Part shown: piece after piece, positions 59,501-64,000 of the stretch | How positions within the stretch are numbered: position 1 is the first letter of the stretch | How the letters are laid out: the number at the start of each line of letters is the position of its first letter | Origin: Aplectana chamaeleonis | Lineage: Eukaryota; Nematoda; Chromadorea; Rhabditida; Cosmocercidae | Length of the DNA stretch: 64,000 bases | Reading direction: 5' to 3' | Assembly: GCA_029168955.1 (NCBI GenBank) | Contig: JAPDOI010000270.1 | Location: 248,001 to 312,000 of the forward strand | The notes under the pieces: model-generated | Database searches by the model: none | Seen by the model: the letters and a program-made list of their open reading frames with translations, nothing else | What the model was told of the DNA's origin: nothing | Position numbers and translations under genes: made by a program

Positions 59501-61331
59501 GTGCTGATTACGGCCCACTTGACAACATTTCGAAAATCCCGTCTGATTTGGTCCGAAGCTTCAAAATGGGGGATTTTTCGATGTCCAACCCGAATCTGTG
59601 GTCGATTTATCGATTTTTTTTGGATTACGATATGTAAAATGGGGTATTCGGTAGCTCGCTCGAAGTCTCAGATTTGCCTCGAAATTTCTCTGTGGGTGTT
59701 ATTTTTGACGCTGAACAAAAATTTAAGGACCACTTTTTGATTTTCGAATTTTCAGGGTAAGTAACGCCAATTTAAAGGCATCATGCCTACCGTAACATAC
59801 AGTAACCCTAAGTCTTGTAAGGCATAGGTCTCAGATTCGGGTTCAGCGCCCTAAATAAGCCCCAGCTGAAAGTTTTGAGCCGAATCCGAAATGCTGTTTT
59901 TCGGAATGCGGCAGCCATTTAGAGAATTTCAAGCACTGGTCAATTATTTACTGTCACGGACTTGCAGCAACGACAACATGGTTTATCAAATCTTCGCGGA
60001 AAGTTTGAAGCAGTCCCTATTTAGCGCGTTTTTCGCCGTTCCTTCGTAATTTCAGTAACACCTGGTAGCCAAGCTATAGTTTTTAGTGATAAGGTTAGAA
60101 TCGAAAATCTTCGCAAACTTTTCATAAAAGCTTTAGGCACCTATGGCAGTGCATAGATGACACAGGTTAACGATCCTACGCAAAACTTTCTCTTGCAAGA
60201 CCGTTCAGAAGCTTAACAGTCATTTTGCTCTCTATATTATCGTAATGAACAAACGCCAGAAAAACAGAAACAGTTGTCAGTGGGCTTAGAAAATGGTGAA
60301 CTACATGGAAAGCTTTTGACCTATCTGTTAATGGCTCCAAATTCTCTGATTAACAGCCGCATGGTCATAGTTCTTCAAATGGTAACCGCTGGTCTTAGAA
60401 AAAGATTCAGTTCAAATTCGCAGAGAGCTATGACCTAGAAGACTTTCTTAGGCCTTTTCAGAATCTCCACCCACAGAAAACGCAGCCAGGGTAGCACCTA
60501 GTCCGCGCCCATATGTATCATAGTCATTCCGCTTCCACAGAGCTACGGCTCGTTCGACGACCATGCAGAACTGAAAAGAAACTTCTAGTATGCGATGCTT
60601 GTACCACCTGATCATATTTAAAACGTAAGAAACTTAATCTACCTGCAAGACTGCGAAAGACACCATACATGCTGTTGCTGGATATCTCATACTAAAGCAG
60701 AGTGCACTCGATACTAGAGCATCACAAGGATTCGAAAACGAGAGATATTGAATCATGTGCATTGACTGAAACGAAATAAGCAAAGAGCTGCGACACAAGT
60801 TGCACCTTCTTCCGATCAAGCATTCCACTATTACTTTGGTTTCTCCCTGACAATATCTATGGAAGCACAAAAGAACGCATCTGTTTGCAAACAGACAGTT
60901 TCGGAACCAACGAAACTCGTCGAAAATCGAAATGAACTAAACACTCTCCAGGAAAAAGCGTTGTAAAGGAAATTGCAACAATCTAACTCATGTGAATCAA
61001 ATAATTGAGCACAATGCTATTCAACTCACTTGTAGGATTGTCATGAAAACTGAGTGCACAATATAGAGGTACAACAGTGTTGCAATCAAAATCTGAAACT
61101 TCAGGTGTTGGCAAACTGATTAAAATTAACTAACGCGTGGCGAATGGCGTAGGATGACAGGAATTCTTCAGAGCTTACCTTGCAGTTGGCATGGAAGTAT
61201 AAACTTCTGCACTTCCTAGCGATAACAATGCTAACCAATCCTGATATGGAGGCAGAAACTGCTTGTGATGCGACGACCGCAACGAAGCCATGATCTCTGA
61301 CCAGCTGCTGTGTTGCGCTGCTACAGTTCAT
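47402..61331 (-). CDS. Sra/Srab-type chemoreceptor gene, exons dispersed over 14 kb
   Basis: Five exon-sized blocks on one strand, in family order, fit a nematode Sra/Srab seven-transmembrane receptor: 61179-61331, 60643-60846, 60475-60570, 52093-52264 and 47402-47572. The first three are joined in phase 0. Exons for the fourth and sixth membrane segments were not firmly located; 60218-60284 (acceptor TTTCTAAG) encodes a hydrophobic stretch and might supply the fourth, but its phase does not fit well. The longest introns (8.2 and 4.5 kb) are filled with transposons. The gene may be intact, a decayed pseudogene, or pieces of two paralogues. In the family these proteins act in chemosensory neurons as G-protein-coupled receptors. 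Confidence 0.6.
47795..48090 (+). pseudogene. LINE 3' end, RTE-like
   Basis: RRLRWFGHVCRI near 47810, then KTWPEQITNRCSVIDAKTVSRDRQQWKRVIQAV (~47895-47990), is the usual C-terminal end of RTE-like LINE proteins. The sequence ends in a GATAAGTAAGTGAGTAAGTAG tail. It lies in the last intron of the receptor gene, antisense to it. Confidence 0.65.
48100..50228. other. intronic stretch, no firm feature
   Basis: Minus-strand frames at 48352-48624 and 49322-49615 are 90-97 codons long and look protein-like. I cannot match them to the missing sixth receptor segment or to a transposon with confidence. Decayed reverse transcriptase or gag remains are possible. Confidence 0.3.
50229..50530. repeat. three diverged ~100-bp tandem units
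   Basis: Each unit contains, in order, a GTCC..CCC opening, ATGC.A.TAAA..A.GC, AAACGAGGACAA (variants) and a GTCC..GATAGT/GATGATCC end followed by CTAGGTCT. Units start near 50229, 50345 and 50440. Divergence is high, so this is an old array. Confidence 0.5.
50596..51330. mobile_element. Harbinger/Tourist-like MITE, 735 bp
   Basis: The left GGCCCTAGTTATACACCAGC and right GCCGGTGTATAACTAGGGCC are inverted repeats. The trinucleotide TTA flanks both sides (50593-50595 and 51331-51333), the duplication typical of PIF/Harbinger elements. There is no transposase. The 113-bp structured repeat at 51142-51254 lies inside its right part. Confidence 0.7.
51142..51254. repeat. 113-bp structured repeat, copy 1
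   Basis: It begins GTCTGA and ends TCAGAC, flanked by TA. Inside, GCACGGACCAGG/CCTGGCCGTGC forms a strong hairpin and GGGGTGA/TCACAGCCCC a second one. A TTTCGATTCGC stretch resembles a pol III B box. Copy 2 at 51940-52052 has the same length. It is a small SINE-like, MITE-like or structured-RNA unit; which one cannot be settled here. Confidence 0.65.
51365..51512. repeat. near-perfect hairpin, ~59-bp arms
   Basis: ATCGTCCATCACTGGATGAG at 51365 is repeated as its exact reverse complement ending at 51512. The arms stay almost identical through CGCGACGCTGCTTGGCGGGA to about 51424 and 51452. The loop is ~27 bp. Transcription in either direction would give a long double-stranded stem. Confidence 0.9.
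51940..52052. repeat. 113-bp structured repeat, copy 2
   Basis: Same length and ends as 51142-51254, with about twelve substitutions. Here the terminal stem is TCATTTTAGTCTG/CAGACTAAAATGA, and the inner stem reads GGGATGA/TCGCAGTCCC. It lies ~40 bp from the receptor exon at 52093, inside its intron. Confidence 0.65.
52093..52264 (-). CDS. Sra/Srab-type receptor, fifth-segment exon
   Basis: A 172-nt exon between acceptor TATCTTTCTCAG and donor GTGATT. It encodes ..VKTVYCSAGTPETATKV followed by a hydrophobic helix (TVLVFTLCGIDTASLIMIAVLYAFN) and basic KR. The YCS..TP motif before the fifth helix is characteristic of this family. It starts and ends inside codons, so its partners must have matching phase. 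Confidence 0.65.
52719..54510 (+). pseudogene. RTE-type LINE copy 3, old and internally deleted
   Basis: The 5' part is recognisable at 52719-52772 (GGTGCCCCTG..CCCAGCAGACG). Then comes ~450 bp of unrelated sequence, and LINE sequence resumes at ~53230 through the endonuclease and linker to ~54275. There it jumps directly to the C-terminal GTAGGCGAAAGTT.TG block (~14280 in copy 1), so about 1.65 kb with the whole RT core is missing. It ends near 54510 with GTAAGCCAGCCGATTAGG, like the end of copy 2. Heavily mutated. Confidence 0.75.
54986..58264 (+). mobile_element. RTE-type LINE copy 2, full length, 3279 bp
   Basis: A 13-bp duplication ATTTCGTCTACCC flanks it (54973-54985 and 58265-58277). 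The 5' end is intact, and the 3' end finishes ATTAAGTCAAGTAAGTCA. One protein of the endonuclease-RT type spans nearly all of it. The insertion lies in a large intron of the minus-strand receptor gene, antisense to it. Length and TSD suit RTE-clade elements. Confidence 0.85.
55200..58223 (+). pseudogene. RTE-type endonuclease-reverse transcriptase of copy 2
   Basis: I choose the ATG at 55200 because it aligns with 11452 in copy 1 and follows the element start. The endonuclease domain comes first (NCRSLS, LQETR, SAHAPT, VVGIDANAEMG, SDHRPVLL near the end). A basic linker is followed by the RT domain: PLHKKLSVTDPKNYRGIS, EQAGFRPGRSPIDQV, AFLDFEAAFDSP and GVRQRAVAGPFLFNF (GVRQGAV in copy 1). A single change makes TAG at 57339-57341 immediately before the YADD codons; copy 1 has GAG there. 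Beyond it, frameshifts near 57390 and a TAA at ~57831 precede the C-terminal GRRRKFWTDVV block. It would nick DNA and reverse transcribe its own RNA, if intact. Confidence 0.85.
58278..59480. other. intronic stretch, no firm feature
   Basis: Frames at 58625-58939 and the start of 59273-59740 have no recognisable domain. No repeat stands out before 59490. Confidence 0.35.
59490..59860. repeat. foldback repeat, GTTCAGCGCCC family
   Basis: GGGGTTGTTTTGGGGTGCTGA at ~59496 and GTTCAGCGCCCTAAATAAGC at ~59842 are inverted relatives and match the motif pairs at 160-372 and 10328-11040. The 155-codon frame overlapping it is explained by this repeat. Confidence 0.45.
60475..60570 (-). CDS. Sra/Srab-type receptor, exon with the ER motif
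   Basis: Acceptor TTTCTTTTCAG, 32 codons, then a GTGGGT donor. It encodes VVERAVALWKRNDYDTYGRGLG, matching the family's post-helix-3 ER..A....YE....LG pattern. Phase 0 at both ends with this donor; an alternative donor 5' of it (GTTTTC) is also possible. Confidence 0.65.
60643..60846 (-). CDS. Sra/Srab-type receptor, second and third segments
   Basis: 68 codons between acceptor ATTGTCAG and donor GTAGAT, phase 0 at both ends. Contains SNPCDALVSSALCFSMRYPATACMVSFAVLQ, where the DPC/NPCD motif followed by LC..RYP and a helix matches the third-segment region of Sra/Srab proteins. Confidence 0.65.
61179..61331 (-). CDS. Sra/Srab-type receptor, first exon
   Basis: 51 codons from ATG to a GTAAGC donor. 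MNCSSATQQLVRDHGF opens with the N-terminal MNC seen in these receptors. A first hydrophobic helix (VAVVASQAVSASISGLVSIVIA) follows, and then RSLYFHANCK, close to the family's FHAN.K intracellular motif. The upstream ATG at 61355 is less likely because a TTTTTCAG splice acceptor (61344-61351 on the plus coordinate) lies between the two. Confidence 0.7.
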
Positions 61332-61343
61332 TTGTTTCCCTAA

Positions 61344-61351
61344 TCTGAAAA
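61344..61351 (-). promoter_or_regulatory. candidate spliced-leader acceptor
   Basis: On the minus strand TTTTTCAG precedes the receptor ATG by about 13 bases. That is the position and consensus expected for SL trans-splicing onto a nematode first exon. It could instead be a cis acceptor of an unseen 5' UTR intron. Confidence 0.45.
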
Positions 61352-61355
61352 ACAT

Positions 61356-62740
61356 TGAACATCATTGAGGACTTCGATGTTATTGCAAACTGTGCGTTTG
61401 CAACTGGTGATAGAAGCTCGCTTTACGACTCCGTTTCGGAATACGGCACTGACACACTGAAAATATGAGATTTGGACACTAAAAATATGATGTTGAAACA
61501 CAAAAATTAGGGCACTGCACTGCAGAATTGCCTAGATTCATAAAATCGAGTAGACAACTTCGTTTTGTCGCACTCACCGACTGATCTCGGATTTTTCTGT
61601 CTCCTGATACCTAACGTCGTGCTAATTGCTAACACGAAACTGTGGAAGTAAACTGTTGCTATTCGTTTATATTGACTCTGACTGTGTATCAAAAGCACGT
61701 AACTATGACTTCTGATGAATATTCGAGTCTGCCAGAGAGAATGCGGCATGCTTGAACAGGGAGCCAAGACTTTGGAAAGATTTGATCGGAGAGATTACGT
61801 CTATCTTCGATCATAATTTTGGATCGCACTTTTTGTGAGGTGAATAATTTAGTGGGATCGCTAAGAGTAAATGCCCATTGCTTGATGATCACAGAGTGAC
61901 ATGAATTGCGTCTCGACTTTCTTTACAACCGGTAAGGGAACTGACAAATTGTATGTAGTGGTACACAAAATATATGTAATGGTACAAACTTCGCATAACC
62001 AGCTCCCAACTTTAAGTCACAGCTGCACCTACTCTCTTCACAAATAGCGCATTGGACTGTGCAGCTAACCATCTCACGCAATCTTCACAAGCCATGAGTA
62101 GAAAATGCTCACCTTGGCTTTGAGACCAAAGCCTGTGATTATGAAGAGGATGCTGTGGTAGTGGGAATAGCAACCTGACAGCTCATAGCGAATAAATACA
62201 CTTGTGATGGGATCAGTGATTTAGATTAACTCGTATCAGGAAGCGTGCTCAGTACGGATTGAATAAGTAGCTCAATAGGTCGAGGCTTCAAATTATAAAA
62301 TTTCCTGAAGTTGCGGTACACATGTTAAATTGAACCCATGATTTGAAATAGGCGTGGCTAGAAGAACTGCAGCAGGTTACATGGTATGATTCATTGCGTT
62401 GAGGGGTCGGACCATGAGGTAGCCGAAGAGGGCTTATGAATCATGATCGAGTGGTTTTATGCTGATAAAGCGAGATAGTGCCTGATTAAGGATGGGGTTC
62501 GTGGCAAAATCGATCGTCGTGCTATTCTCATGAATGAAGAGATGAATCTAGTGCGCATTAGTGCAGATGAAAGGGAAATCGAAAAAATTGCAAAAACAAG
62601 CTACGACGGTCAACTGCTTGGCGTCCGCTCACCCCAATTTATTTATTTCATTATTCTATTTGTAAAACCATCATTTCAAACGATTTTAACAATCAACGAG
62701 ATTCTTACGAATGCTTGTTTTACCGTCATTTATTTTAGCA
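61356..62740. other. upstream region of the receptor gene, no firm feature
   Basis: This may hold the receptor promoter, but no motif is convincing. Minus-strand frames up to 86 codons are unrecognised. GGTACACAAAATATATGTAATGGTACAA at ~61959 contains two TATGTARTGGTACA repeats. Confidence 0.35.
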
Positions 62741-62842
62741 TAAACGTAGTCAGTAGTCTCTCTTATATGAGCTAACAAATATTTTTGCCGTAAACGTAGT
62801 CAGTAGTCTCTCATACGAGTTGACAACTATTTTGACAGCAAA
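62741..62842. repeat. 50-bp tandem duplication
   Basis: TAAACGTAGTCAGTAGTCTC begins units at 62741 and 62791; the rest of the unit (..GAGYTRACAA.TATTTT) is also shared with several changes. Confidence 0.8.
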
Positions 62843-63133
62843 ATAAAACAAGGCGAAACAAAGAATTCATCAAAATCTCGTTAACTGGAGCGCGGACACC
62901 CCCTGATTGACCGTACTTAATTGCTCCTAAGCGTTTTTATTCGACTTTTCGTTCACATTCATTTTTACTCGTGAGAATAGAGCAGCGAGCGATTTGATTA
63001 CGAACCCTGCCTCTAATGAAGGAGCCATACAATACTGATTCATCAAATGTGATCATTTGAAAAGATGCGTGGAGCTACAGGATCACAAAAGGCTAGCACT
63101 TGAGCACTAGAATATGAGAACGGCTCGCGTCGT

Positions 63134-63180
63134 GATTATTATTTATTTAATTATTTATTTATTAATTGATTGCACTCGGA
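63134..63180 (-). repeat. TTTATTTA-rich stretch, possible LINE tail
   Basis: ATTATTATTTATTTAATTATTTATTTATTAATTG read on the minus strand is an AATAAATAAAT tail like that of the CR1-like LINE at 46030-46062. No adjacent coding sequence confirms it. Confidence 0.35.
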
Positions 63181-63329
63181 GTGCGCTATTCAAAACAGAG
63201 AAATACATGACGATGATAAAATGCATGAAAAAGAGAAATGCTAACACGAACGAAAACAAATACAACAATTTTTTTCACTAACAAACGGTTCAAGGTAAAG
63301 TTGTGCCCTGGACGAAAAGACCGAATATC

Positions 63330-63540
63330 GAATAGATTCGAATGTCCCCCTTTTGTTAACGTCCGATTTTTGAATAGATTCAAATTTCACCTTTTTTGAC
63401 GTTCCATTTTTGAATATATTCGAATGTCCTCTTTTTTGAGGTTCGGTTTTTGAATATATTCGAATGACTTTTTTTCGAGGTCCGAATTTTGAATAGATTC
63501 GAATAAAATCGATTCGAACATATTCGAATAATTTTTCGAA
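63330..63540. repeat. minisatellite, ~46-bp unit, about 4.5 copies
   Basis: Units share TTTTTGAATAKATTCGAATG, a T-rich run and GAGGTYCG-type words (63330, 63376, 63422, 63466 approximately). The minus-strand frames with repeated SIQ/IFKN motifs come from this repetition. Confidence 0.7.
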
Positions 63541-63874
63541 TAATTTCAAAGCGACAAACAGAAAACTGGCCAGGTGAGCTGTCAATGGATCTTATACTTC
63601 GAAGTAAACTGCGTGCGCACGCGTTACGGTCCGGTGAGTGTCGCGCGCGCGGTGAACGCGGAAAAGCCGCCATCGTTAAGAAGAGTTATCAGCACCACAT
63701 ACGGCGAAGCGATCATCGTTAGTAACATAAAATGAACGCAGCAAAGTAAATAATGCTTCAGGACATGCCTGTTTACACAAAAGCTGAGATGTTGCGTTGC
63801 CGCCCTATCCGTCGTGCGCGACGCTCACCGACCGCGACGCAGAACGCACGGGTGAGCAATGTCCGCTCGCTCTA

Positions 63875-64000
63875 CCATACGCTCCGATTCAGCGTGAAGC
63901 CACGAATTCAAAATTCTGCCCGGACCCTGTTTTTAAGATCAAAAGATCCACAGTCGCTGATAAAGGCCTATAACATTTACGTTCGCTCAATGTTGGAGAG
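63875..64000 (+). pseudogene. CR1-like LINE RT fragment cut by window end
   Basis: The frame reading ..RTLFLRSKDPQSLIKAYNIYVRSMLE to the last base matches the C-terminal RT segment of the LINE at 45.4 kb (ALSTEDQNILLKAYKTYIRPLLE). It probably continues beyond the window. Upstream of ~63875 the match is lost. Confidence 0.65.

Noticed and set aside
59273..59740. 155-codon plus-strand frame
   Set aside because: It overlaps a dispersed foldback repeat, has low-complexity T-rich codons and no recognisable domain.
60218..60284. Candidate fourth-segment exon of the receptor
   Set aside because: It is hydrophobic and has an AG/GT frame, but its phase does not fit exons 3 and 5 with their best splice sites, so it is mentioned only as a possibility.
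63186..63673. Overlapping minus-strand frames with repeated short motifs
   Set aside because: They are produced by the minisatellite at 63330-63540.

Overview
This window reads as a repeat-dense, gene-poor stretch of nematode nuclear genome. The evidence is a 20-base exact match to the nematode spliced leader SL1, TTTTCAG-type splice acceptors, RTE, CR1-like, BEL/Pao and mariner elements of the kinds common in nematodes, and exons of a nematode-specific Sra/Srab-type chemoreceptor. A parasitic strongylid (hookworm or relative) is my guess; the sequence does not prove it. Nothing here is bacterial, and there are no operons of the bacterial kind, rRNA genes or CRISPR arrays.

Layout. 1-6.3 kb: sparse sequence with a CR1-like fragment, relics of two TTAA-flanked MITE families (called MITE-1 and MITE-2 here) and a foldback repeat. 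6.3-8.2 kb: a composite foldback element with terminal inverted repeats, GC-rich CCGCGG subterminal repeats, a 430-bp palindrome and a second inverted repeat. 8.4-9.2 kb: MITE-2 and MITE-1 sharing one TTAA. 10-14.5 kb: foldback repeats, then a MITE-1 interrupted by an RTE-type LINE (copy 1). 15.76-29.52 kb: one complete 13.8-kb BEL/Pao LTR retrotransposon with ~98% identical LTRs, a 5-bp target duplication, a candidate primer-binding site, decayed gag-protease-RT-RNase H-integrase, and an unusual third gag-like coding region after pol. Its leader carries the SL1-like sequence.

30.7-32.3 kb: an antisense CR1-like LINE into which a MITE-2 and an 84-unit TA microsatellite have been placed. 32.9-41.1 kb: two mariner transposase pseudogenes and a third mariner end, a 1.47-kb TIR element with low-complexity filling, more MITE copies and a possible two-exon gene end. 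41.3-43.9 kb: a second, older RTE-type LINE. 44.0-46.1 kb: a CR1-like LINE with an AAAT-rich tail.

47.4-61.3 kb, minus strand: exons of what looks like a single host gene, a seven-transmembrane Sra/Srab-type receptor. It has an SL-acceptor-like site before its ATG, and its introns hold most of the local repeats: a LINE tail, a tandem repeat, a Harbinger-like MITE, a pair of structured 113-bp repeats, a near-perfect hairpin, an internally deleted RTE relic (copy 3) and a full-length RTE insertion (copy 2) with a 13-bp target duplication. 61.4-64 kb: mostly unrecognised sequence with a short tandem duplication, a minisatellite and an RT fragment cut by the window end.

The window is therefore mostly a record of layered transposition. 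The autonomous elements (RTE, CR1-like, BEL, mariner) are all broken by stops or frameshifts as far as can be read, and the MITEs depend on transposases not seen here. The chemoreceptor is the only host gene I can support with several independent exons.
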